A stretch of 64,000 nt of DNA, taken from assembly GCA_020633435.1 (NCBI GenBank), contig JACKDP010000002.1:248001-312000 (forward strand), written 5' to 3'. Positions 42,482 through 50,751 of this stretch are shown in pieces (the first letter of the stretch is position 1; each line of letters starts with the position of its first letter). The notes beneath the pieces are model-generated. The model was given only the letters and a program-made list of their open reading frames with translations, did not search any database and had not been told where the DNA came from. This DNA comes from Myxococcales bacterium (GTDB lineage: Bacteria; Myxococcota_A; Bradymonadia; UBA7976; UBA1532). Both the position numbers and the translations under genes were made by a program.

Positions 42482-42929
42482 CGGCGGGCTCCACCGCGGC
42501 GAGGATCGCGGCGCCGTACTTCTCCAGCCTCCCGGCGCCGACGCCGGGCAGGGCGCCCAGCTCGTCCAGGGTGCGGATGGGCTTCTCTGCGATGGCCGCG
42601 AGCTGCTCGTTGGTGAAGACGCTGTAGAGGGGCGTCCCCTCCCGGTCAGCGAGGGTGCGGCGGACGTCACGCAGCCGGGAGTACACCTTGAACTGGGCCT
42701 CGGACAGGATCTCCTTGTAGTCCACCTGCTTACGGCCGCTGGCGGCGGGCACGGTCGCCGCCGGCGCGCCCTCGGCGTAGCGGACGCAGACGGCCCAGAA
42801 GCTGGCTGACCCGTCCGGGACGAGGGTGTGCTCGACATGGACGACGCGGTGCGCCGCCAGGAAGCGGTTGAGCTCGGCCTGCGCGGCCTCGCCACCGACG
42901 GCGGGGATGCTGGTGAAGTGGTACTTCAT
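42468..42929 (-). CDS. HRDC-domain DGR accessory protein
   Basis: A 153-residue protein. The C-terminal 80 residues are an HRDC nucleic-acid-binding domain (YSRLRDVRRTLADREGTPLYSVFTNEQL, shortened: GTPLYSVFTNEQLAAIAE and LPGVGAGRLEKYGAAIL). The N-terminal half begins MKYHFTSIPAVGG and resembles the N-terminal part of small DGR-linked HRDC proteins. Such HRDC genes sit beside DGR reverse transcriptases that lack avd and are thought to aid priming or RNA binding. Overlaps target 2 (ATGA) and the RT (14 bases). No avd gene is present. Confidence 0.9.
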   Translation of the reverse strand: MKYHFTSIPAVGGEAAQAELNRFLAAHRVVHVEHTLVPDGSASFWAVCVRYAEGAPAATVPAASGRKQVDYKEILSEAQFKVYSRLRDVRRTLADREGTPLYSVFTNEQLAAIAEKPIRTLDELGALPGVGAGRLEKYGAAILAAVEPADASS

Positions 42930-45559
42930 GAGTCCTCCGGCGGCCTCTTGCGACCAAACAGACGCTCCCAGATCGACGGCCTGCGGGCGGCTTCGCCGCC
43001 CTCGGGTCTGGCTCCGCCACCGGCGCTCCGCGCCTGACCCGAGGGCCCCGCGCTCCGCGCGGGCGGCGCGGGCTCCGCCCGCGGCTGGCCGCTCCGCGGG
43101 CTGGGCGCAGCTTGACCTCGGGAGAGGCGGAAGCCCAGGTCCTGGTTGCGGTAGCCGGGCGAGCGGCCGAAGCGGTACGCGGCCCGGACGCCCCTGGCAG
43201 AGCCGAGCCAGGAGCCACCCCGGTAGACCCGGCTGGAGCCTCCTGCTGGGCCAGCAGGGTCCACCTGCAGCGTGGTTTCATAACGGCGGTACGCCCAGTC
43301 CGCGCACCACTCCCAGACGTTGCCCAGCATGTCGTACAGGCCCCAGGGGTTGGGCTGCTTCCGGCCGACGGGGTGGGTCTGGCCGCCGCTGTTTCCGGTC
43401 CACCAGGCCACCGCGTCCAGGTCGCCGTAGCGGGGCGTCGCGGTGCCAGCCCGGCAGGCGTACTCCCACTGGGCCTCGGTGGGCAGCCGCCAGGTGAGAC
43501 CCGGTCGGCTGGCGGCGGTGATGAAGCGCTGGGCGTCGTCCCAGCTCACGTTCTCGACCGGATGGTCGGGGCCCTGGAAGTGCGCCGGGTTGTCGCCCAT
43601 GACGGCCTGCCAGACCGCCTGGGTGACGGGCACGTCGGCCAGCCAGAAGGGGGCCGTCAGGCGGACGGGGTGCTGGGGACGCTCGTCGTCGTATGCTTCG
43701 CCGTCATCACCCGGGGACCCCATCAAGAACTCCCCCGCCGGGATGAGCCGGAACCGCATGGATTCACGGCCGAATTCGGCGAGGTGGTAGACGCCGAAGT
43801 GGTCGGCGCCGTAGCCGTCCGCGCCTTCCCACAAGTCGCCCGCCGTCCACCACAGCCGCCGCGGCGCGCCGTCCAGGTCGGCGTCCGCCCAGACGCGGCC
43901 CTGCCGCACGCCGAAGGCCACGGCCCAGGCGGGGCGCTCCAGCTTCTCCACCACCACCCGGGACAGGTCGGTCTCGATCTCGATGCGCGTCGCCTGGGCC
44001 AGCTCGATGGGCTCGCCCAGGCCCTGCTGGCGGCGGGTTGGGCCCTGGCCCACCCAGGCCACTGGCTGCGTGCTGCGCACGCCGGCCAGGCGGATGCCCT
44101 GGGGCCGCCCGGCCGCCAGGCGCAGCGCCCCCTCGGCGTGCAGCAGGTGCAGCTCGCTGACTTCGCCGGGCCGGATGAGGCTGGCCTTCGAAGGGTCGAT
44201 GCCCTCGGGCACCGCGGTGTCCGGCTCGGGGTGGCCGGCAACCCAGAGCTGGCTCACGAGCGACTGCCACTCGGGGTACCGGTCGAGCGTCGTGGCGAGC
44301 AGATCGGAGGCTTGCTGCGTGAAGCCAGCCAGCTCATCCAGCCCGCCCGTCCGGACGTGGGCGAGCAGCAGCTCGAAGTAGTCGCGCGCGGCCGCGACCT
44401 CGGCATCCGCGGCTCCGGCGGGAAAGAAGAGGGTGTCCAGGTGTCGCAGCGTCCGCGGCAGCCGCGCGTGCCAGACCTCGATGACGGCGCGGACGGCCTC
44501 GGGATCGGCGAGGGCCAGGCCCCGCCTGAGCCGTCGTCCGGCGTTCGTCCGCAGGACGAGGCCGTCGTGGGCCCGAGCGGCCACGTCGGGGTGGTTCCAG
44601 ACGTCCAGCTCGGTGGTGACGTCGGCGAGCGCCGCCGGCAGCGTGAGGCGGAGGGCTCGGAGCTGGCCGGGGCGTACCCAGGTGGAGGTGGCGGCCAGCG
44701 CCAGCAGGCGATCGGCTCGGGCCGCCGTCGTCCCGAGCGTCGCGAGCGGGGTCTCCCAGAGCGCCGACCGCCAGCCACGCAGCTTGACCGGGCGGGCCGT
44801 CAGCGCGGCGAGCCTCGCGCCGTGCTGCTCGGCCTGCCACGCGATCGCGTCAGCGGTCGGCAGCGCGCTCAGGTCACCCAGGAACAGCGCGGACTCTCCG
44901 GGCCGGGTCGCGAACTGGTGGCGGCGAAGGCGGATGTCCAGCGTCGGACACCAGCGCTTGAGCTCGGCCTTCACGAGGTCCTGGTCGTGCCAGAGCGGGA
45001 TCAGCTCCGGGCGACGATCGATCCAGAGGGTCAACCGCTCCGGCCAGGCCCGGTGCAGGCGGGGCGGGATGCGGCGGATGGGTCGCGCCTGGGCGAGGTG
45101 GCGGGAGAGGGCCGCCACGTCGGGAGCGCGACCCGGGCGCTCGGCCGCGATGAGATCGTAGAGGCGGGGCCAGAGCGCCCGCCAGGGGGCCAGGTCGGGG
45201 GTGGGCGAGAGGGCGCGGACGTTCCCACCCTCCGGCGGGAGCGGTGCCGGGGCATCCACGGGTTCGGGCCTGGGAAGGGAGCGCTGCTCCTCGTCCACCA
45301 CGTGCCAGATGCACCCGGCGGGGGCGCCGTCGGCGTCTTCGTCGACTCCCTCGTCGAGGTTCTCGTCCTCGCCGCCGGTCGAGCCGTCCTCAGCAGACCC
45401 GGCATCGTCTCCCGAGCGCTCGCGCTGGCGCTCTGCCGCGTCATCAAGGTCAGGCGCGTAGCCGAGCAGCGCGGCGATGGTGGTGACCGCCTCCGGGCAC
45501 GCCCGCATCAGGCGGACGAGGTCGGCCCGCCCGACCGCGCCACGGGGGTCGATGGTCAC
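42926..45559 (-). CDS. DGR target 2: large protein with C-terminal variable FGE-like domain
   Basis: An 877-residue protein with a GTG start overlapping the MoxR stop. Residues 1-40 are a short helical segment; 41-110 acidic low complexity; 110-600 a large domain with WPERLTLWIDRRPELIPLWHD and ALFLGDLSALPTADAI, which might be a degenerate vWA-like fold (no DxSxS). About 605-815 is an FGE-sulfatase/C-type lectin domain (FLMGSPGDDGEAYDDERP; LPTEAQWEYACRAGTA) with VR2 at about 773-814. A 60-residue Pro/Arg/Ala tail follows. Association with MoxR suggests a conflict-system sensor; inference. Confidence 0.88.
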   Translation of the reverse strand: MTIDPRGAVGRADLVRLMRACPEAVTTIAALLGYAPDLDDAAERQRERSGDDAGSAEDGSTGGEDENLDEGVDEDADGAPAGCIWHVVDEEQRSLPRPEPVDAPAPLPPEGGNVRALSPTPDLAPWRALWPRLYDLIAAERPGRAPDVAALSRHLAQARPIRRIPPRLHRAWPERLTLWIDRRPELIPLWHDQDLVKAELKRWCPTLDIRLRRHQFATRPGESALFLGDLSALPTADAIAWQAEQHGARLAALTARPVKLRGWRSALWETPLATLGTTAARADRLLALAATSTWVRPGQLRALRLTLPAALADVTTELDVWNHPDVAARAHDGLVLRTNAGRRLRRGLALADPEAVRAVIEVWHARLPRTLRHLDTLFFPAGAADAEVAAARDYFELLLAHVRTGGLDELAGFTQQASDLLATTLDRYPEWQSLVSQLWVAGHPEPDTAVPEGIDPSKASLIRPGEVSELHLLHAEGALRLAAGRPQGIRLAGVRSTQPVAWVGQGPTRRQQGLGEPIELAQATRIEIETDLSRVVVEKLERPAWAVAFGVRQGRVWADADLDGAPRRLWWTAGDLWEGADGYGADHFGVYHLAEFGRESMRFRLIPAGEFLMGSPGDDGEAYDDERPQHPVRLTAPFWLADVPVTQAVWQAVMGDNPAHFQGPDHPVENVSWDDAQRFITAASRPGLTWRLPTEAQWEYACRAGTATPRYGDLDAVAWWTGNSGGQTHPVGRKQPNPWGLYDMLGNVWEWCADWAYRRYETTLQVDPAGPAGGSSRVYRGGSWLGSARGVRAAYRFGRSPGYRNQDLGFRLSRGQAAPSPRSGQPRAEPAPPARSAGPSGQARSAGGGARPEGGEAARRPSIWERLFGRKRPPEDS
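42999..43045 (-). repeat. Inverted repeat downstream of VR2
   Basis: CCCTCGGGTC (42999-43008) and GACCCGAGGG (43036-43045), the same 10-bp stem as beyond VR1, here inside the coding sequence for the target's tail. The two flanks, including VR, stay closely alike for roughly 250 bp, marking a recent duplication or conversion of the target 3' end. Confidence 0.65.
43117..43242 (-). repeat. Variable repeat VR2
   Basis: 126 bp aligning without gaps to TR with 14 differences, all at TR adenines of the coding strand, and none elsewhere. Encoded core: RVYRGGSWLGSARGVRAAYR and RFGRSPGYRNQDLGFRLSR. The absence of any non-A change indicates recent or ongoing mutagenic homing into this site. Confidence 0.97.
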
Positions 45560-46518
45560 TCGGGCGCAGCCTGCTTCGCGAGCACGAAGGTCTTGAGGGT
45601 CTCCAGGAGCGCCCCCGGATCGTCGGCCCCCCGGACGGCGCGCAGCAGGTCGATGAACTCGGCGACGCCCGGTCGGTAGGCAGCGCGTGCGTCCTTGGAG
45701 AGCCGGTCGTCCGCGATGATTTCCGCTGCTTTTACAATGACTTGGGGCTTGAGGCCCCAGCCCCCGACCTCGTTGTGGGCTCGCCCACGGTCCCGGAGTT
45801 CACCGATGAGGGTCAGTCGTTCCCGAGAAAGCCTCATGGTGTGAACGAAGCAGCGCCGGAGGAAGGCGTCGGGGAGGTGCCGCTCCTCGTTGGTCGTGAA
45901 GATCACGAGCGGGGGCCGCTCGGGTTCGAGGCATACGCGGGGGACGCCGGGTGGGCTGAAGCCGCCGTGCCCCAGCGCATCCAGCAGGCCGTTGGGGATC
46001 GCGGAGTCGGCCTTGTCGATCTCGTCGATGAGGACGACGACGCCGTTGCCGGAGGGGGTGTCGGGCGGATCGGCTGCGCTCGCTTCGCCAGCGACGTGCG
46101 TCCGGTACGATCGCCAACGGGTTTGCGCTGAGCCCCAGTCGAACCCCCACCACAGGGGGCCGGGGCAGACGAAGTGCTCCAGGCGGACGCGGTCGGCGTT
46201 GCCCGTCGCGCCAGCGAGCTGTGCCTCCGCCAGGCGTGAGACCAGATCCACCTGCCAGAGCAGGTCGTCCGTCTCGGTTCGGCTCGTGACGGTGTAGTTG
46301 ACCAGGGAGCGCCCCAGCAGGTCGGCGGCGGCCCGGGCGAGCTGGCTCTTGCCGACGCCGGGGCTGCCGCGGAGCAGCAGAGGGCGGTTGCCGATCAGCG
46401 CCGCGTTGATCGCGTGAATGGAGGCGTGATCCAGCAGGTGGACGCCCTCGGCCAGGCCACCACGTGGTTGCAGTCGCTGGGCCACAGTCGGGGTCTCGGG
46501 GAGATTGATCCGCGTCAT
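45556..46518 (-). CDS. MoxR-family AAA+ ATPase
   Basis: A 320-residue AAA+ ATPase. Walker A GSPGVGKS (about 51-58), Walker B VVLIDEID (about 161-168), sensor 1 IFTTNEE and an Arg finger region AFLRRCFVH are intact. The start chosen is the ATG at 46518 overlapping the CHAT gene stop (ATGA); an in-frame ATG at 46527 is possible. MoxR proteins remodel partner complexes, often with vWA proteins; here the partners are probably the large DGR target downstream (GTGA overlap) and the CHAT protein upstream. Confidence 0.9.
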   Translation of the reverse strand: MTRINLPETPTVAQRLQPRGGLAEGVHLLDHASIHAINAALIGNRPLLLRGSPGVGKSQLARAAADLLGRSLVNYTVTSRTETDDLLWQVDLVSRLAEAQLAGATGNADRVRLEHFVCPGPLWWGFDWGSAQTRWRSYRTHVAGEASAADPPDTPSGNGVVVLIDEIDKADSAIPNGLLDALGHGGFSPPGVPRVCLEPERPPLVIFTTNEERHLPDAFLRRCFVHTMRLSRERLTLIGELRDRGRAHNEVGGWGLKPQVIVKAAEIIADDRLSKDARAAYRPGVAEFIDLLRAVRGADDPGALLETLKTFVLAKQAAPE

Positions 46519-48230
46519 CACTTCCATCCGAATAGCTTCTCGACGTTGAGCAGGAGCAGGGCCTGATTCTGGGTGTCACTGCGCACGAGCCAGAGCTCGG
46601 GCAGGGCGTCGCTCAGGCGGGCGACCCCTCCTTGGTCGTCTGCAAAGACGAGGTAGAGCTGATAGCGCTCCTCTTCGTCCTCGTTGTCTCGAAAGTACCG
46701 AATCGTCTCAGTTGCCTCCTGAAGGCGAAGGCTCTCTGGAGGCAGCTCTTCGGTGCTCAGGCCCACCTTCTCCTTGAGAATGGCGTCGGCCACCACGACC
46801 TCGATGAAACGTCCGTCACTCCGAACGGGCAAGCTCAGCAGCGTCGGAGCCAGTATGCCGGCGTCTGGGGCATCCCGCGTTGCGAGTTGGGCCGGCCGAC
46901 CATGAACGGCGGCGACGGCAATGTCGCACAGCGCGCCGACGAGGAAGGGCACGACCAGATGAACCTTCTGGCCAGGCTCTGCCCGCGCTGCAGCCTCACG
47001 GAGGGGGGCCCAGTCTTTCGCCGCAGGGAGGGCCACTGCAGCCACGTTCTGCGCGGCGGGCCGGAGAGCCTCATCCCTTCGGACGACTTGTACGAGCGCG
47101 TGGATGGCGTCGAGGGCGGATCCCCGCAGAAGAGCTTCCGACAGACTGGCAGCGTCGTCGGAGCTGGCTAGCCTGTCTGCCAGACGAGCTCGAAGGACGG
47201 ATTCACCACTGAGGCGCGCGACGAGCAGAGCCCGGAACCTGGCGACCACTTCGTCAGGAGCTGGCGGTGGGGGCGGAGGAGCGGCGTCAGGCTCGGGCTC
47301 ACAGGACGGAGAGACCGGAGCACCGCCAAATAGCTCCGGTACCCCTTCCTCGCCCACATCGAGGGCCATGATCGCGATCACGCCCTGCTCATGGCACAGC
47401 TCAGCAGGACGGCCTCGCGCGAGCGTCAGATAGAAGCCGACCAGGTACGCCCGGGCTGCCTGGTCAGAGATCGGGCCCCGCATGCCGACAGCGAACGAGC
47501 CCGACGGCGGCTGCACCATCTCCTCTGCGATTTGAGCCGAGTCGCACGCGATCAGCAAGCAACCCAAGATGGGCTGCTCCGCCGAGCAAACCAAGCGAAC
47601 GATAGCCGAGCCCGCGATAGCCCGGCGCTGGTTGGCAGCATCGGCAAGAACGAGCTTCCCAGCCTCACCGTGACAGGAGAAGTGCACGAAGTCCGGCTGC
47701 ACGTCGAGGATCGCCGCCTGGACTTCCCGGAACGTCGTCGCGAACCGGAACACCAGGGTGAGCTGACGCCCTTCGGGCGCCTGGTTGATTTCCCTCTGGA
47801 TTTCAGCCATTTCCTGGTCGATGCGCAGGTGCCGGCTGCCAACCGGGTTCGCACCGATGAACAAGATGGTCTTCACGCCACCCTCCCTCCGGACCCTCGG
47901 CCCCGGCTCTGCTGAGGCCCTCGGCGAGCCGACGGGCGGCCGCTCACCCGTCACCTTCTCATACAGGTCCATCAGCCCATCACGGTCGCTGGCGACGGTC
48001 GCGACGTCCAGCGCGTTGCGGAGGAGCTGCCCCAACGCCACCTCCCCGGGCGGACCAAACCCGAGCAGCATCTGCACATCGCTGAGGGCCTGGTCCTTCG
48101 GCCGACCCAGCTCCCGCAGGCCGCCGATCACGCCGGGCTCGACCCCGCTCAACAGCGCGGCGCGCTGCGTCTGGCCGTAGCCCAGCCTGACCAGCAGCGC
48201 GACCAGGGCGCTGACGTCTTCGCGATTCAT
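46518..48230 (-). CDS. CHAT protease with N-terminal effector-associated-like domain
   Basis: A 570-residue protein (ATG 48230, ribosome site AGGAGGG). Residues 1-95 are a helical bundle (SALVALLVRLGYGQTQRAAL; LLRNALDVATVASDRDGLMD) like the effector-associated death-fold domains. Residues 120-275 are a CHAT caspase-like protease with catalytic His187 (HFSCHGE) and Cys229 (LIACDSA) and the downstream AVGMRGPISDQAARAYLVGFY. A further beta-alpha domain (about 330-570) follows a Pro-rich linker. Likely the cytotoxic or signalling effector of the DGR/MoxR system. It begins 35 bp after the preceding minus-strand gene. Confidence 0.85.
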   Translation of the reverse strand: MNREDVSALVALLVRLGYGQTQRAALLSGVEPGVIGGLRELGRPKDQALSDVQMLLGFGPPGEVALGQLLRNALDVATVASDRDGLMDLYEKVTGERPPVGSPRASAEPGPRVRREGGVKTILFIGANPVGSRHLRIDQEMAEIQREINQAPEGRQLTLVFRFATTFREVQAAILDVQPDFVHFSCHGEAGKLVLADAANQRRAIAGSAIVRLVCSAEQPILGCLLIACDSAQIAEEMVQPPSGSFAVGMRGPISDQAARAYLVGFYLTLARGRPAELCHEQGVIAIMALDVGEEGVPELFGGAPVSPSCEPEPDAAPPPPPPAPDEVVARFRALLVARLSGESVLRARLADRLASSDDAASLSEALLRGSALDAIHALVQVVRRDEALRPAAQNVAAVALPAAKDWAPLREAAARAEPGQKVHLVVPFLVGALCDIAVAAVHGRPAQLATRDAPDAGILAPTLLSLPVRSDGRFIEVVVADAILKEKVGLSTEELPPESLRLQEATETIRYFRDNEDEEERYQLYLVFADDQGGVARLSDALPELWLVRSDTQNQALLLLNVEKLFGWK

Positions 48231-48265
48231 GCCTTGCCCTCCTGCCCGGAGTTCCGCAGGCGACG

Positions 48266-50653
48266 TTAGCCCACCCCACCTCCACCCACAACGGGGCGCC
48301 GGCGCCGGGCCACCACCGCCCCGATGACCAGCGCGAGCAGCCACGCCGGGGCCTTTTCCGCGCCGACGGTGGCGGTGCAGCCGGTTCGGATGCCGCGGTC
48401 CGGGTCGTCGTCGGCAGCCGTGGCGTCGGTGCCGACGCCGGCCTCGGGGGTCAGCACTGCACCATCGGGGTCCGCCGGGCGAGCGTCGGCCACCTCCGGC
48501 CGGCCCACGTCGGCGGGGTCGACCCGCGCATCCACCACCCCCACGTCGCCCACTCCCGCGTCCCCAGCCCCGGCGTCGCGGCTCACCCCCACGTCAGGCA
48601 CCCCCGCGTCCACCCCAGGCTCCACCGGCACCTCGGGCCGCACCCGCGGGCTGGCTACGCGAATGGTCGACCGGTACTCCAGCGCCGCGAAGCCTTGCTC
48701 GTTGCCGAAGGGCACCGCGGGCAGCGGGGCCCCGAAGCCGGCGCCCTGGCTGGGCGCGCAGAGCACGCCCCGGGCGGCGCGGCCGCAGAGGTCGGCGCGG
48801 CCGTCGCCGTCCACGTCGGCCAGGGCCAGGGTGGTGTTGTAGCGGCGGTCGTTCCAGCCCTCGTCGTCGGACCACGCGGGGCCGTCGAAGGAGGCGCCGA
48901 AGCCGTCGCCGGTGTAGGGCCAGCAGAGGACGCCGCGGTTGGCGCGGGCACAGAGGTCCTGGTCGCCGTCACCGTCGACGTCGCCGAAGCGCAGGGTGCC
49001 GTAGTTGTCGTGGTCGGCCCAGCCGCTGCCGTCGCTGAGGGCGGGGCCGGCGAAGGGGGCGGCGAAGGCGCCTTCGGCGTAGCGGGCGCACTCGAGGCCG
49101 GCGGCGGTGCGGGCGCAGAGCTCGGCGCGGCCGTCGCCGTCCAGGTCGATCAGGCGGATGGTGCTCCACTTCGACACGTCGTCGAAGCCGGCGGCGTCCG
49201 ACCAGCGGGGGCCGTCGATGGCGGCCGCGAAGCCGTCGCCCCGGCTCGGCCAGCACCGCATGCCGGCCCCGCCGCGGGCGCAGAGGTCGGCGCGGCCGTC
49301 CCCGTCGACGTCGCCGAAGCGCAGGGTGCCGTAGTGCTCGGGCGCGCCCCAGCCCGACTCATCGGACAGGGCGGGGCCCTCGAAGGCCGGGCCGAAGCCG
49401 TCGCCGGTGGAGGGGTAGCAGCGGATGCCGGCGGCCGCCCGGGCGCACAGGTCGTCGCGGCCGTCGCCGTTCACGTCGGCAAACCGCAGTGTTGTTCCAT
49501 ACTTGCGGTCGTCCCAGCCGTCGGCGTCGCTCAGGGCGGGGCCGGCGAGGGCGGCGTCGAAGCCGGCGCCGTTGGACCGCCAGCAGCGGATGCCGGCGTT
49601 GGCCCGGGCGCAGAGGTCGGCGCGGCCGTCGCCGTCGATGTCGGCCATGCGCAGGGTGCTGTAGTTGGCCACGTCGGCCCAGCCGTTGGCGTCGGCGGTG
49701 CCCGGGATGCGCCAGGGGGCGCCGAAGCCGGCGCCGGTGGCGGGGTAGCAGACGAAGCCGTCGGCGTCCCGGCCGCAGACGTCGGCCAGGCCGTCGCCGT
49801 CGACGTCGGTGTGGCCGGTGTCGAGCACGCCGGCCTGCTCGAAGACCTCGGCGAAGGTGAAGTCGCAGGCCCGCGCGGGGCCATCCCCCGCGATGAGGGC
49901 CAGGTGGTTGGCCACCGTGCGGGGGCTGCCGTCGGAGGGCCGGTTGACGACGCCGTCCCGGGACGTCCAGAGCGTTGAGGAGCCGCCGCCGTCCAGGTTC
50001 ATGGCCGTCTCGGCGCCCAGGTCGCGCATCAGCCGGCCCAGCTCGGCGCACGTCATGCCCACGCTCTGGGCGGTGCGGCCGTCGACGACGGCCAGGATGA
50101 GCTGGCGGCGGTCGGCGCTGAGCCCCACGGCCGTGCGCGGGTGGCGTACCGAGCAGTCGGCGCGGTTGAAGTCGGCGGGCACCACCCCCTGGTCGACGAG
50201 GAGCGGCCGCCCGCCGACGGCCTCCCGCGCCCAGAACGGGGGGTCCGCGACGCGGCCCGGGGGCACGAGCAGCGCCCGGTCGTCGCCGAAGAGCAGGTCG
50301 CCGGAGCCCGCCATGTCGGGGTTCCAGGTGGTGCCGCCGCTCATGGCCAGGCCGGTGGGGCGCTGGGTGTCGTAGCTGAAGAAGTCGGCGTTGACCGCGG
50401 CGATGGCCCCGACGCGCTGGCCGTAGGACGGCACCGTGCGCCAGTGATCGGCCTCGCTGGTGGCCTGGAGCCGCAGGCCCGGCGTGCAGAGGTCGGCGGT
50501 GAGGGCGAAGATGCGCCAGGGCTGGCCAGTCGTCCGCCGCAGCAGGCGGACGCCCGCCGAGACGTTCGTCCACTCGTCGGCGGCGACGGCGTGGGTCGGG
50601 GCCAGGGGGCCTGGCAGGGTCGTGAGGGCAAGCAGAGCCAGCGCGCGCATCAT
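48266..50653 (-). CDS. NAGPA-type phosphodiester glycosidase with FG-GAP repeats and MYXO-CTERM
   Basis: A 795-residue protein; start at 50653 gives a Sec signal (MMRALALLALTTLPGPLAP) after GGAGG. Residues about 30-270 form a NAGPA domain (AAVNADFF, TAVGLSADRRQLILAVVDGR, MNLDGGGSSTLW), the family of phosphodiester glycosidases that acts on exopolysaccharide or uncovers mannose-6-phosphate. Then seven FG-GAP/VCBS-like repeats (DIDGDGRADLCARANAGIRC pattern). A Asp/Ala/Val-rich linker ends in a MYXO-CTERM-like signal (GCTATVGAEKAPAWLLALVI plus RRRR). Surface-attached; substrate unknown. Confidence 0.88.
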   Translation of the reverse strand: MMRALALLALTTLPGPLAPTHAVAADEWTNVSAGVRLLRRTTGQPWRIFALTADLCTPGLRLQATSEADHWRTVPSYGQRVGAIAAVNADFFSYDTQRPTGLAMSGGTTWNPDMAGSGDLLFGDDRALLVPPGRVADPPFWAREAVGGRPLLVDQGVVPADFNRADCSVRHPRTAVGLSADRRQLILAVVDGRTAQSVGMTCAELGRLMRDLGAETAMNLDGGGSSTLWTSRDGVVNRPSDGSPRTVANHLALIAGDGPARACDFTFAEVFEQAGVLDTGHTDVDGDGLADVCGRDADGFVCYPATGAGFGAPWRIPGTADANGWADVANYSTLRMADIDGDGRADLCARANAGIRCWRSNGAGFDAALAGPALSDADGWDDRKYGTTLRFADVNGDGRDDLCARAAAGIRCYPSTGDGFGPAFEGPALSDESGWGAPEHYGTLRFGDVDGDGRADLCARGGAGMRCWPSRGDGFAAAIDGPRWSDAAGFDDVSKWSTIRLIDLDGDGRAELCARTAAGLECARYAEGAFAAPFAGPALSDGSGWADHDNYGTLRFGDVDGDGDQDLCARANRGVLCWPYTGDGFGASFDGPAWSDDEGWNDRRYNTTLALADVDGDGRADLCGRAARGVLCAPSQGAGFGAPLPAVPFGNEQGFAALEYRSTIRVASPRVRPEVPVEPGVDAGVPDVGVSRDAGAGDAGVGDVGVVDARVDPADVGRPEVADARPADPDGAVLTPEAGVGTDATAADDDPDRGIRTGCTATVGAEKAPAWLLALVIGAVVARRRRPVVGGGGVG

Positions 50654-50751
50654 GGGAGCCTCCATCCGACCGTCGAGGATGCGCGGGCGGGGGCGAGGGG
50701 ACAAGTCGCCGCCCCCACGCGAGGTCGCCGACCGTGCTCAACTAGCAAGAA

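Larger units (their letters stand above)
40295..45559 (-). mobile_element. Diversity-generating retroelement (DGR) cassette
   Basis: Order on the coding (minus) strand: target 2 with VR2, HRDC accessory gene, reverse transcriptase, TR, target 1 with VR1, then an inverted repeat. All DGR hallmarks are present: an RT with YMDD and IGALTSQ, a TR with nine AAC codons, and VRs that differ from TR almost only at adenines. In known DGRs the RT copies TR RNA with errors at A, and the cDNA replaces the VR (mutagenic homing), so the target gene changes while TR stays constant. No phage or plasmid genes surround it, so it appears chromosomal. Confidence 0.95.
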
